Translations under genes and position numbers: made by a program
The notes under the pieces: model-generated
Seen by the model: the letters and a program-made list of their open reading frames with translations, nothing else
Told to the model about the DNA's origin: nothing
The model's database searches: none
Source of the DNA: UBA8231 sp964512165
Lineage (GTDB): Bacteria > Latescibacterota > UBA2968 > UBA8231
DNA length: 64,000 bases
Direction: 5' to 3'
Assembly (NCBI GenBank): GCA_964512165.1
Contig: CAZEHQ010000002.1
Span: 1-64,000, forward strand
Shown here: positions 34,079 to 42,455 of the stretch, in pieces
Layout: each line of letters opens with the position of its first letter
Position numbering within the stretch: the first letter of the stretch is position 1

Positions 34079-35100
34079 ATCTGGCTGCCGTAGACGGCGT
34101 CCACCAGCTCCATGGTGCGGATGGCGTCCTCGAAGTTCGTCTCGGGAGCCACTCCGCGGCGCAGGCATTCCAGGAAGTGGGCGTTGGTGTCCCAGGCGCC
34201 GTGGGCCCGGTAGGGCTCGCTGCCGCCGGCCAGGTCGGCCGGGTCGAGCTGCTCCACCGGGTCGGGTCGGTCGTCGGCGAAGAGTTGGCCGCCCTCCTCC
34301 GGGTCCCCGTAGAAGCTGACGCCGGCGGAGTGGATCTCCACCGAGAAGCTGCGCCGGCCGGCCATGAAGTTGTTGAGCAGCAGGCCGGTGGCGCCCGAGG
34401 AGAACCGCACCAGGGCCAGGTGGATGTTCCAGTGGCCGGCGTCGAGGCGGCGGTTGTCGGAGGCCACGCTGACCACCTCTCCCCCGCACAGGTAGCGCAG
34501 GGTGTCGACGGCGTGGATGCCGTCGCAGGTGAGCATGTCCATGGCGCCCTTGTAGTAGGGGTCGCCGCCGACCTGGTTCTTGTAGAAGGCAGCATGGGCC
34601 GTGTGCACGGGTCCGCGCTGCTCGCAGCGCGCCTTGCCCTGGCGGACCACGGGCGAGAACCGGCGCTGGAAGGTGACGCCGGTGAGCACCTTCCGCCGCC
34701 GGGCGATGGCGGCCAGCTGGCGCACCTGCTCCGTGGTCACGGCGGGGGGCTTCTCGACGAAGAGGTGGCAGCCCATGTCCAGCACCGCGGCGGCCACGTC
34801 ATAGAGGTGCTGGGGCGGCATGATGGCGTACACGGCGTCGGGCCGCTCGGCGGCGATCATCTCCTCGTAGCTGCCGTACCTCCCGGGGATGCCGAAGCGG
34901 TCGCAGGCCTGCTCCAACCGGGCCTCGTCGAGGTCGCAGGCAGCCGTGAGGTCGCAGCCGGGCAGTTCCGCCAGGCATGGGTAGTGGGCGCTGGTGGCGC
35001 GGCCTCCGGCGCCGATGACGGCCACCCGAACCGGGCGCCGCCGGCTGGGCCGCTTCGGGGCCGCCGGGCGGGCCGGGGCCCTTCTCTTGGTCCTGGCCAC
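34075..35100 (-). CDS. Gfo/Idh/MocA family oxidoreductase
   Basis: A 341-aa dehydrogenase with a basic N-terminal tail of about 24 residues (RTKRRAPARPAAPKR) before the Rossmann strand VAVIGAGGRATS. The catalytic loop is VEKPPAVTTEQV and the second helix contains GIHAVDTLRYL. The tail is not part of the family; the GTG start at 35100 may be too early, though no later start gives a better ribosome site. It is 4 bases from the upstream dehydrogenase, so the pair is an operon. Their sequences differ clearly, which suggests two oxidation steps or two substrates. Confidence 0.87.
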   Translation of the reverse strand: MARTKRRAPARPAAPKRPSRRRPVRVAVIGAGGRATSAHYPCLAELPGCDLTAACDLDEARLEQACDRFGIPGRYGSYEEMIAAERPDAVYAIMPPQHLYDVAAAVLDMGCHLFVEKPPAVTTEQVRQLAAIARRRKVLTGVTFQRRFSPVVRQGKARCEQRGPVHTAHAAFYKNQVGGDPYYKGAMDMLTCDGIHAVDTLRYLCGGEVVSVASDNRRLDAGHWNIHLALVRFSSGATGLLLNNFMAGRRSFSVEIHSAGVSFYGDPEEGGQLFADDRPDPVEQLDPADLAGGSEPYRAHGAWDTNAHFLECLRRGVAPETNFEDAIRTMELVDAVYGSQI

Positions 35101-35104
35101 GTGG

Positions 35105-36208
35105 TCAGCCGCGCTCGCGAAAGGTGCCGGCCTGGCGCAGGGCCGCGACGCCGTTGTCGACCCTGTTCAGCGGGAAGGTGACGGGCCGGTTCCCGGTGAG
35201 CTGCGACTGGTACACGGCGGTCACCAGTTCCATGGAGCGGCGGCCGACGCGTCCGTCGGAGCGCAGGGTCCCCTCTCCCTCGAGGGCGGAGGTCAACTCC
35301 CGGAGGGCGGCGACGTAGGTGCTGGCCGCCGCCGGCCGCTGGACTTCGGCGACCTCGAGATCGCTCCACTGGAACCCGGAGTCGGGCTCGTACATGCCCT
35401 GCTGCGACTGCTGCAGATGAACCTGCTCCCCGGCCATGCGGATCAGGCCGGTGGAACCGCGCAGCGCGAATCCGTGGTCAGAATACGTGGTCAGTTCTGC
35501 ACCGCGGATCGTCCCGGTGACGCCGCTGTCGAACTTGAGGAAGGCGGCGGCGTAGTCCTCCACCGCCCAGGGGCGGGTCCTCTGCTCGGCGGTGCCGCAG
35601 AGCCAAGCCACGGGCCCCCCGTAGAGGTCCATGAGGTCGAAGTAGTGGGTGTAGTCGTGGAGCAGGGGCCCCTCGTTCTCGGAGCGCCAGGAGGGCTCCG
35701 GCTTGCAGCCGTCCATGAAGCAGTCGACGTGGATCAGGTCTCCGATGGCGCCGTCGGCGAGCAGCCGGGCCGCCAGCTGCCACTCGGGATGCCAGCGCCG
35801 GTTGTGGTTGACCTGAAGAAGGACGGACTCGGCCTCGCAGGCGGCGATCATCCGGTCGCACTCCTCCAGGGAGAGGGCCATGGGCTTCTCGCAGATGATG
35901 GCGCGCACCGAGGGGGCCGAGGCGCACTCCAGGACCATCTCGCAGTGCAGCTCGGGATGGGTGGCGACGATGACGATCTCCGGCGCCGCCTGCTCGAGCA
36001 TCTGCCGGTAGTCGTGGAAGAGGGCGTCGACGCCGAAGCGCTGCCCGAAGGCCTCGAGCTTTTCGCGGCCCCGGTTGACGCCGGCCACCAGGCGTACGTC
36101 CTCGCAGGCGGCCACGGCTTCCGCGTGGTTGTCGGGCAGGTCTCCGAAGGAGAACTGGTAGCCGACGCGGCCGGTGCCGATGATGGCGACGCCGAGCGGG
36201 GTGGCCAT
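35105..36208 (-). CDS. Gfo/Idh/MocA family oxidoreductase
   Basis: A 367-aa NAD(P)-dependent dehydrogenase. GVAIIGTGRVGYQFS begins the Rossmann fold, ICEKPMALSLEEC is the catalytic loop near residue 110, and HDYTHYFDLMDLYGGP carries the active-site His residues. Family members act on myo-inositol, glucose, galacturonate and related compounds. It is followed at 4 bases by a second Gfo/Idh/MocA gene and preceded, after 103 bases with nothing I can identify, by an M81 peptidase gene on the same strand. Confidence 0.88.
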   Translation of the reverse strand: MATPLGVAIIGTGRVGYQFSFGDLPDNHAEAVAACEDVRLVAGVNRGREKLEAFGQRFGVDALFHDYRQMLEQAAPEIVIVATHPELHCEMVLECASAPSVRAIICEKPMALSLEECDRMIAACEAESVLLQVNHNRRWHPEWQLAARLLADGAIGDLIHVDCFMDGCKPEPSWRSENEGPLLHDYTHYFDLMDLYGGPVAWLCGTAEQRTRPWAVEDYAAAFLKFDSGVTGTIRGAELTTYSDHGFALRGSTGLIRMAGEQVHLQQSQQGMYEPDSGFQWSDLEVAEVQRPAAASTYVAALRELTSALEGEGTLRSDGRVGRRSMELVTAVYQSQLTGNRPVTFPLNRVDNGVAALRQAGTFRERG

Positions 36209-36311
36209 CAGGCAGCCTCCGATGGCCGGCGCGGGCGCAGCGAGGAGCGGATCCGGTCGTTTCCCATGGTGCCGCGTAAGCTAACCGACGCCGCCCGGGG
36301 ACAGCAACCGG

Positions 36312-37835
36312 TCAGCGGCCGGTCCCCGCGGCCAGCAGAGCGGCGTTCGTCCAAACCGTCGGCTCCAGACCGGGGAGGTCTTCGTCCATGGGGAAATAGG
36401 GGCGGGGCATGCGCCGCAGAGGATGGTTGCGGATGGTGGCCGGCGTGGGGCCCGGGGTGTCGAGGACGTGGAAAGCGGCGGCCACGTCGTCGTAGACGTT
36501 GTGGAAGTTCATCGGATTCTTGGCGACGACGAACTTCGTCTGCCGGGGGTCGATGCCGACGGCCCGCCACTGCTCGTCGGCCCAGTCGTAGGTGGCGTGG
36601 CTGGTGATCAGCACGCGCACCGCTTCGATGGCCAGCACCGCCGTCGGCCCCATCTCCCCCTCGATGCCGTCCCAGATGCCCCCGGTGTAGCGGAAACGGC
36701 CGTCGTGCAGGCTCTCGACGTGGCCCTCCACCAGTATGGGCTGGCCCCAGGCCGGGTCGAGATTGTGGCCGAGAGAGATGGAGACCTCGCCGCCGGCACC
36801 CGCTCGGTGACAGGCCCGGGCCGCTTCCGGATCGACTACCGGCACGAGGGCCGGGGGTGGGTCCTCGAAGGCCAGCAGGGCGGCCAGGGAGGCGACGCTG
36901 TCGCCCGAGGCGCCGCCGCCGGCGCAGTCGGCGGCCTCGATGAGGACGACGGGACGGCCCGGGGTCTCCAGGCCGGCGCGAATCGCGGCTTCCGGCTCCA
37001 GGGCCGAGGCCTCGAGCTCCTGGCGTCGGCTCCAGTAGTCCCGCGCCGTCTCGAGAGCCAGCCGCCGGGCGCGGCCCATGTCGCCGTCGACGACGAACAG
37101 GCCGCCGCCGCCCAGGTCGGGCTGATCGAGGAAGGGGTGCACGAGGAAGAGGCTGGCCGACAGCACGTCCGCCTCGGCCTCGCGATGCCGCAGGTCCCGC
37201 ATCATGCGGGCGAAGGCGCCGCCGCCGTCGGTGGAGCCGTTGATGCCGCCGACGATGACGGGCACCTTGGCCAGGGCCATGGCCGGCCGGCAGCGCCCTC
37301 CGGCGGTGTCGAGGAGGAGGCGAGCGCCGCGCTCTCCGGTAGAGGCGGCGTCCCGGTGCGGATAGGTGGCCCAGGCCACGAGGCCGTGGGCGTTCTCGAC
37401 CATGGCGCGGGTTACGTGGGCATGGAGGTCGAGGGTGGCCACCACCGGGACGGCGGGCCCGACCAGGTGGCGCACCGCCGAAATGAGGTCCCCCTCGACA
37501 TCGTCGACGCCTTCGGCGACGGCGCTGCCGTGGAGGGGGAGCAGGACCCCGTCCACGGGCAGGGCCCGGGAGAGGCGGTCGAGCAACTCGGTGCGCAGGT
37601 ACTGGTAGCAGTCGGCGGTCATACAGCCGCCGGGGCAGGTGCTCGCCGAGATCAGGGGAGCGATGTCCGCGCCTGCGGAGCGCAGGGCCCGAAGGGCCCC
37701 CCCGACGACGCCGGCCTCCAGGGCGAGAACCTCGTCGCCGCGGCACAGCTCGTAGCGGGCGAACCAGTCGAGGTCGATGGGCGAGCCCCCGAACTGGTTG
37801 CACTCGGTCAGCACCGAGCCCAGGGCGATCCTCAC
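36312..37835 (-). CDS. M81 family metallopeptidase (MlrC-like)
   Basis: A 507-aa second M81 protein in the window. It begins IALGSVLTECNQFGG and has the DLHAHVTRAMVEN and TYPHRDAASTGERG segments, then AADCAGGGASGDSV near residue 310, giving the metal ligands expected for the family. It differs considerably from the product of 32594-34078, so they are not recent duplicates. The GTG at 37835 overlaps the stop of the upstream UxuA-like gene (GTGA), so they are translated together; a peptidase-type and sugar-acid dehydratase-type enzyme in one operon suggests an amide-linked sugar acid as substrate, which is inference. Confidence 0.88.
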   Translation of the reverse strand: MRIALGSVLTECNQFGGSPIDLDWFARYELCRGDEVLALEAGVVGGALRALRSAGADIAPLISASTCPGGCMTADCYQYLRTELLDRLSRALPVDGVLLPLHGSAVAEGVDDVEGDLISAVRHLVGPAVPVVATLDLHAHVTRAMVENAHGLVAWATYPHRDAASTGERGARLLLDTAGGRCRPAMALAKVPVIVGGINGSTDGGGAFARMMRDLRHREAEADVLSASLFLVHPFLDQPDLGGGGLFVVDGDMGRARRLALETARDYWSRRQELEASALEPEAAIRAGLETPGRPVVLIEAADCAGGGASGDSVASLAALLAFEDPPPALVPVVDPEAARACHRAGAGGEVSISLGHNLDPAWGQPILVEGHVESLHDGRFRYTGGIWDGIEGEMGPTAVLAIEAVRVLITSHATYDWADEQWRAVGIDPRQTKFVVAKNPMNFHNVYDDVAAAFHVLDTPGPTPATIRNHPLRRMPRPYFPMDEDLPGLEPTVWTNAALLAAGTGR

Positions 37836-38815
37836 CCGCGCAACCCTTCGAGGATCCCCTTGCTGTGGCCGACGCAGAAGGCGATGTATGCCTTGCCGGC
37901 GTCGTCTCCGACCAGGCGCATGATGTGGTCGTAATCGATGGCGCGGTCGTAGCCGACATCGCGCAGGGCCCGGGCGACCTCGAACATGGACAGATCCCCC
38001 TCGTCGGGGGCGCGCTCCTCGTACCAGCCGTCCACGGGGATGCGGCCGTGGACGTTGCGGAAGTGGACGTGGAAGATCTTGCCGCGATCGCCGAAACGGC
38101 GGATGCCCTCGAATACGTCCTGCCCCGACTCGTAGCGGGTCCCGACACAGAAGGTCATGCCCATGTTCGGCGAGTCGATCTCTTGGAAGAGGCGGTCGAA
38201 GCAGTCGAAGTCGTAGAGGATCTGGGGCACGCCGTAGAGGGCGGGAACGGGGGGATCGTTGCCGTGCATGGCGACGAGCACTCCGCCGCTCTCGGCGATG
38301 GGCACGACCCGTTCGAAGATGCGGACCGTGCGCTCCCAGAGCTGTTCCGCCGTGGGTGCGCCCTCCGGAGCAGGGCGGTCACGCAACGCTTCGGTCAGAT
38401 CGGAGCGCAGGTACTGGTAACCGCCCCGTCCCTCGACCCAGCTGTAGCCAGGCTCGGGAAAGTGGCCGAAGCTGCTGCCCTGGAAGCACTGCACCCCGAG
38501 GACGGGAAGGCCGAAGTCGCAGCAGACCCGGGTGTTGTGGGCCAGGTTGTCCAGCTCCTCCTCGGAGCCGGGGAGTCCGAGGAAGGTCTTGTGGGTCATG
38601 TCGCCGGTGCTGTTGATGCGCTCGATGCGCAGGTCGGCCGAGGCGAGGAGCTCGACGGCCCGTTCGACCCCTTCGCGGCCGAGACGGCCGGTCTCGTCGT
38701 ATCCCGGGATCAGGGACATGGTGATGTCCACCACGTCGACGCCGATCTGCTTGAGAAAGCGCAGGTCGTCGGGGCGTTCGAGCCAGTCCGGGGAGATGCG
38801 GGTGCCGATCAGCAT
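37832..38815 (-). CDS. Mannonate dehydratase-like protein (UxuA family)
   Basis: TIM-barrel dehydratase relative, 327 aa from the chosen start. Segments that mark the family are VAMHGNDPPVP (HPDDPP in classical UxuA), MTFCVGTRYESG with the metal-binding Cys, and GKIFHVHFRNVHG. UxuA turns D-mannonate into 2-keto-3-deoxygluconate (EC 4.2.1.8) in glucuronate breakdown. HGND instead of HPDD means the substrate may differ. Start: ATG 38815 gives a standard N-terminus (MLIGTRISPDW); ATG 38863 would add 16 residues and neither has a good ribosome site. The stop overlaps the M81 gene. Confidence 0.8.
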   Translation of the reverse strand: MLIGTRISPDWLERPDDLRFLKQIGVDVVDITMSLIPGYDETGRLGREGVERAVELLASADLRIERINSTGDMTHKTFLGLPGSEEELDNLAHNTRVCCDFGLPVLGVQCFQGSSFGHFPEPGYSWVEGRGGYQYLRSDLTEALRDRPAPEGAPTAEQLWERTVRIFERVVPIAESGGVLVAMHGNDPPVPALYGVPQILYDFDCFDRLFQEIDSPNMGMTFCVGTRYESGQDVFEGIRRFGDRGKIFHVHFRNVHGRIPVDGWYEERAPDEGDLSMFEVARALRDVGYDRAIDYDHIMRLVGDDAGKAYIAFCVGHSKGILEGLRG

Positions 38816-38927
38816 GGAGGGTGTTCCCTGGGTGAATCCGGGCGGCGGGAAGCGGATTGACATCCGCCGGAGAGGCGGTCAGCTTGTGGCGGCGGGAATC
38901 TCCCCAAACCGACAGGGAGGGTCAAGC

Positions 38928-39857
38928 TTGCCCGCCGTCGAAGAGGTCTTCGCCTATCTCCGCGGATTGCAGGACGGCATCTGTTCCCGCTTCGAGGCGA
39001 TCGATGGAGGAGAGGCCGGGTTCCGCGAGGATGCCTGGACCCGCGAGGGCGGCGGCGGCGGTAGGACCCGGGTCCTGGAGGAGGGGGCCGCCATCGAGAA
39101 GGCCGGCGTCAACCTTTCGCGCGTGAGCGGCGGCCGGCTGCCCCCGGCGGCCTCGGCGCGGCGCCCGGAGCTGGCTGGACGGGCCTTCGAGGCCATGGGT
39201 GTCTCCGTCATCGTCCACCCCCTCAACCCCTACGCGCCGACTTCTCACCTGAACGTGCGGTTCTTCATCGCCACCGATCCGGCGGGCGAGTCCGACCCGG
39301 CCTGGTGGTTCGGCGGCGGCTTCGACCTGACCCCGTTCTACGGCTTCGAGGCCGACGCCAGGGACTGGCACGGGGTGGCGCGGGAGGCGTGCGCATCCTT
39401 CGGCTCGGGGCTGTATCCGCGGTTCAAGAAGTGGTGTGACGAGTACTTCCACTTGAAGCACCGGGGCGAGCCCCGGGGGATCGGCGGCCTGTTCTTCGAC
39501 GATTTCGACGAGGGTGGGTTCGACAACGCCTTCGCCTTCGCGCGTTCAGTGGGTGACCACTACATGAAGGCGTACGGACCGATCCTCGAACGGCGCAAGG
39601 ACACGCCCTACGGCCGGCGCGAGCGGGAGTTCCAGCTATACCGGAGGGGCCGCTACGTGGAGTTCAACCTGCTCCACGATCGCGGCACCCTCTTCGGGCT
39701 GCAGTCCGGCGGGCGAGTGGAGTCGATCCTGGTGTCGATGCCGCCGAAGGTGCGCTGGCGCTACGACTGGCGGCCGGAGGCCGGCACACCGGAGGCGCGG
39801 CTTTACGAGGAGTTCCTGCGGCCCCGTGACTGGGCGGAGGGGTCCTTGGAAGCCTGA
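38928..39857 (+). CDS. hemF: Oxygen-dependent coproporphyrinogen III oxidase
   Basis: HemF converts coproporphyrinogen III to protoporphyrinogen IX with O2 (EC 1.3.3.3), a late step of heme synthesis. Diagnostic sequences are NPYAPTSHLNVRFF, WWFGGGFDLTPFY, KKWCDEYF, RGIGGLFFDD and YVEFNLLHDRGTLFGL. Length 309 aa. I chose TTG 38928 because GGGAGG at 38915-38920 sits 7 bases upstream and the product then has normal family length; the open frame continues upstream without homology. Its presence indicates an aerobic or oxygen-exposed lifestyle. It stands between catabolic genes and the cold-shock gene. Confidence 0.94.
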   Translation: MPAVEEVFAYLRGLQDGICSRFEAIDGGEAGFREDAWTREGGGGGRTRVLEEGAAIEKAGVNLSRVSGGRLPPAASARRPELAGRAFEAMGVSVIVHPLNPYAPTSHLNVRFFIATDPAGESDPAWWFGGGFDLTPFYGFEADARDWHGVAREACASFGSGLYPRFKKWCDEYFHLKHRGEPRGIGGLFFDDFDEGGFDNAFAFARSVGDHYMKAYGPILERRKDTPYGRREREFQLYRRGRYVEFNLLHDRGTLFGLQSGGRVESILVSMPPKVRWRYDWRPEAGTPEARLYEEFLRPRDWAEGSLEA

Positions 39858-39880
39858 CCGCCTGATCGCCGGGGCAGAAC

Positions 39881-39913
39881 GAGAAAACGGGGCCGGTGAA
39901 ACCACCGACCCCG
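39881..39913 (-). terminator. Rho-independent terminator of the cold-shock gene
   Basis: Read on the minus strand, an 11-bp stem (39913-39903 with 39898-39888, one G-U pair) closes a 4-base loop and is followed at once by TTTTCTC. It begins 33 bases after the csp stop. The plus strand has no T tract after the stem, so it terminates csp rather than hemF. Confidence 0.85.
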
Positions 39914-39946
39914 CTTCGCTCGGACTTCGCCGGGCGACGTGCCTCC

Positions 39947-40162
39947 TCAGGCAGAGGCGGCCGTCACCCGCTCAGCGGCCGGGCCTTTCTGACCCTGCAC
40001 CACGTCAAACTCCACCTGCTGACCTTCGGCCAGCGTCCGGAACCCATCCATCTGGATCGCGGAGTGGTGGACGAAGACATCGGTGCCGTTCGCCCGCTGA
40101 ATGAAGCCGTAGCCCTTGGCGTCGTTGAACCATTTTACGGTTCCGACTTCGCGCTCGGCCAC
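39947..40162 (-). CDS. Cold-shock domain protein (CspA family)
   Basis: A 71-aa single-stranded RNA/DNA-binding OB-fold protein that melts mRNA structure. RNP1 is KGYGFI and RNP2 is VFVHHSAI; the first strand GTVKWFND is standard. The GTG start follows GAAGGAG at an 8-base distance. A candidate promoter about 170 bases upstream gives the long leader typical of cold-induced csp messages. Confidence 0.95.
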   Translation of the reverse strand: MAEREVGTVKWFNDAKGYGFIQRANGTDVFVHHSAIQMDGFRTLAEGQQVEFDVVQGQKGPAAERVTAASA

Positions 40163-40337
40163 TTACCGGCTCCTTCGCAAGAAGGGTGAAACAAAGCGTT
40201 GGACAGAGCGCGCAACGGACTCAAGCTGATGGAACTTCAGTTACCGCAATCTGCTGCTGCCAACTCGACAAAGCCGCCCGGTTTCCTCGCCACCGCCTTC
40301 GAGGGGAGAAGCTCGGGCCCGTGACGGCTTGAGCACG

Positions 40338-40365
40338 AATGTAAGGAATTCCCCCGGATTGGCAA
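40338..40365 (-). promoter_or_regulatory. Candidate sigma-70 type promoter of the cold-shock gene
   Basis: TTGCCA (40365-40360) and TACATT (40343-40338) on the minus strand, 16 bases apart. Transcription would start near 40331 and leave a leader of about 170 bases before the GTG at 40162. The rest of the gap 40163-40381 holds no gene. Confidence 0.5.
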
Positions 40366-40381
40366 TCGCCGCACCCCGCTG

Positions 40382-41575
40382 CTACTCGTCCGACCGAGTC
40401 TTGCCGCGGGTCAGACCGCGGTCGAAGCTGGGGCGGAGCAGTTCGGTCAGGACGGGGGGAAGCTCCCGGCGGCGGGCCTTCACCGCCCACACGGGCGGCA
40501 CCTCCCAGGGGGGCTGGGCACTCCCGTCGGTCCACGGCTTCCGGTAGCAGAACAGGGAACACAGGCGGGTCTGCCTTCCGGCAGCCTTGGGCGCCACCCC
40601 GTGGGCGGCGTGGGACAGGCAGCAGACCACCGATCCCTCCGGCAGGGCGAGATGCTCCATCCGGAGGGGTCGCCCGGTGACCGGGTGGGCCCGGCCGTCG
40701 AGCCAGCCGCGGGCCATCTCCGCGTCCGTCTCCGCACGGCATCCTTCCGGGTCGCGGAAGAGGTGGCTGCCGCGGATGATCTTGAGACCGCCGTCGTCCC
40801 CGGTGTCGAAGCCATTCAGATAGCAGAGGGTCAGGAGCAGGTTCGGCTGGCGGTCGTACTCGTCCGGGAGGATCGTGCCGAGGTCGCAGCCGGCGCCGAG
40901 CCGATGGCTGTGCCAGGCTCCGCCGGCGTAACCGGGTGGACGCGAGAGCAGCTGGTTGTGGTCGAAGAAGAGGGTGTCGCTGCCGAGGCAGAGGCGCTGC
41001 AGGGCGAGCATGTCCGGGTGCGTGAGGACCTCGGCCAGGAAGGGCAGGTGGCCGGCCGGAAAATACTCGGCAAAGACCGAGTGCAGCCTCAGGGTGAGGA
41101 CCCCTGCGGCGTCGGTGCCTTGGGGCACCTTCTGACTGCCCCCGAGGGCCTTCTCCAGGTGCGCGGCGGGGACTTTCTCCCCCGGCGGCCGGCGGCCGAG
41201 GCCGTGCCAGTCGATGGCCGACCAGTCGGCGCGGAGCAGCGTGTCGTTGAGGAACTGTCCCCGTGCCAGCGCCGCCAGCCAACGCTCGCGGGCCCTGGGC
41301 CTGACGACCCCTTCGAAGACAGCGTACCCGTCCCGGAGGAAGTCGCCGCGGTCGAACTGCTCCTCCACCGCCGCCAGGTCGAGCAGGTCGTCACGGGTGG
41401 CCTCCATGCGGCTCCAGTCGCCCGCTGACCACTCCACCGGAGAGCGGGGGTTGCCGAGGAAGTCCGGACGGGTCGCCCGGGCGAGCACGTTCGACGGTCC
41501 GTCGAGCACGCGCGCCGCGTCGGGGTCGCTCACAACGGCCAGGAGAGGGTTCCTCGGCATCGTCTCGGGGGCCAT
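40382..41575 (-). CDS. PhyH-superfamily dioxygenase-like protein
   Basis: A 397-aa protein whose second half resembles PhyH oxygenases: GGLKIIRGSHLFRDP is the GSH segment and VVCCLSHAAHGVAPK carries the distal His. At the H-x-D position it reads GGAWHSHRLG, so the Asp ligand appears replaced by His; iron binding by two or three His is possible. The first 90 residues are an extension without recognisable similarity. It is the last gene of a minus-strand set, 4 bases after an amidohydrolase gene. A structural or carrier role without catalysis cannot be excluded. Confidence 0.65.
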   Translation of the reverse strand: MAPETMPRNPLLAVVSDPDAARVLDGPSNVLARATRPDFLGNPRSPVEWSAGDWSRMEATRDDLLDLAAVEEQFDRGDFLRDGYAVFEGVVRPRARERWLAALARGQFLNDTLLRADWSAIDWHGLGRRPPGEKVPAAHLEKALGGSQKVPQGTDAAGVLTLRLHSVFAEYFPAGHLPFLAEVLTHPDMLALQRLCLGSDTLFFDHNQLLSRPPGYAGGAWHSHRLGAGCDLGTILPDEYDRQPNLLLTLCYLNGFDTGDDGGLKIIRGSHLFRDPEGCRAETDAEMARGWLDGRAHPVTGRPLRMEHLALPEGSVVCCLSHAAHGVAPKAAGRQTRLCSLFCYRKPWTDGSAQPPWEVPPVWAVKARRRELPPVLTELLRPSFDRGLTRGKTRSDE

Positions 41576-41579
41576 GCTG

Positions 41580-42437
41580 TCAACTCCTCCCGCGGAAGAA
41601 CAGACGCTCAGCCGTCCCCCACAGGATCGCCTCCTTCTCCGCCGGGGAGAGGAAGCCGGCGTGGTCGCGGATCAGCGCCACCGCGGCCGGATAGTCCGTC
41701 GTGGGATCCTCCATCGTGATGGGGCCGCCGCTGTCGCTCTCCCACATGCAGCGATCGGCCCCGTAGGCCTCAACGACGCGCTGTATGAGGGGGAGCGTGT
41801 CAAGGTAGGGAGCACGCCTGGAGCAAAGGGCCTGAAGCGGTCCGATCTTGACCATCACCTTCCTGTGCCTGGCGAAGCGGAGCAAGGCCTCGAGATCCTT
41901 CTCGCTGTAGTCCGCCTCGCGGATGCCGACGTGGCAGACGTGGTCGAGGATCACCGGTGTCTCCGGATAGCGGCTGCACAGTCGGTCCAGGGTGGGCAGC
42001 AGATCGACCCCCATGTTGAAGCTGAGGGCGAGGTCGTGGTCCGCCCCGGTGGAGAACAACTTCTCGAAGGCCGGGTGGTCGAGCTGGGACGGAGGCTCCC
42101 GGAAGGCACGGCATCCCCTCGCCGCGAGCTCGAGCATGGTCCGGTCCGGGGCGGCGTCGTCGAGGCTGACGATCCCGGTGCCGGAAAACCTCTCGGAGTC
42201 GCCCGCGATCAGGTCGAGGATGTAGCGGTGATCCGTCCCGTACCAGGTCATCTGCACGAGGTTGATGCGAACGTCGCCGACGGCGCGGCTGTAGCGGAAG
42301 TACTCCTCGGGGGTGAAGGTGGGGAGCCAGAGATCCTCTTCCTCGATCCCCGGGGCCAGGGGGTAGCGGGCGAAGTCGTCGGTCCAGACGTGGATGTGGG
42401 CATCGATGATTCTGTGGGCTGACGGCGGCATGTCCAT
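41580..42437 (-). CDS. Amidohydrolase (TIM-barrel, PF04909-like), paralogue of the gene at 22.6 kb
   Basis: A 285-aa metal-dependent hydrolase beginning with RIIDAHIHVWTDD and containing VILDHVCHVG and CMWESDSGGPITMEDP. Nearly every conserved block is shared with the protein of 22614-23483, which marks them as paralogues. In both places the gene sits beside a PhyH-type oxygenase gene, here with only 4 bases between stop and start. It follows the SGNH hydrolase gene by 18 bases. Confidence 0.83.
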   Translation of the reverse strand: MDMPPSAHRIIDAHIHVWTDDFARYPLAPGIEEEDLWLPTFTPEEYFRYSRAVGDVRINLVQMTWYGTDHRYILDLIAGDSERFSGTGIVSLDDAAPDRTMLELAARGCRAFREPPSQLDHPAFEKLFSTGADHDLALSFNMGVDLLPTLDRLCSRYPETPVILDHVCHVGIREADYSEKDLEALLRFARHRKVMVKIGPLQALCSRRAPYLDTLPLIQRVVEAYGADRCMWESDSGGPITMEDPTTDYPAAVALIRDHAGFLSPAEKEAILWGTAERLFFRGRS

Positions 42438-42455
42438 CTCCGGCGAGGGCGGCGG

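Noticed and set aside
36208..38148. A 646-codon open frame opposite or out of frame with the M81 and UxuA-like genes
   Set aside because: Its translation is low-complexity Arg/Pro/Gly text, while the alternative frame gives two well-formed enzymes.
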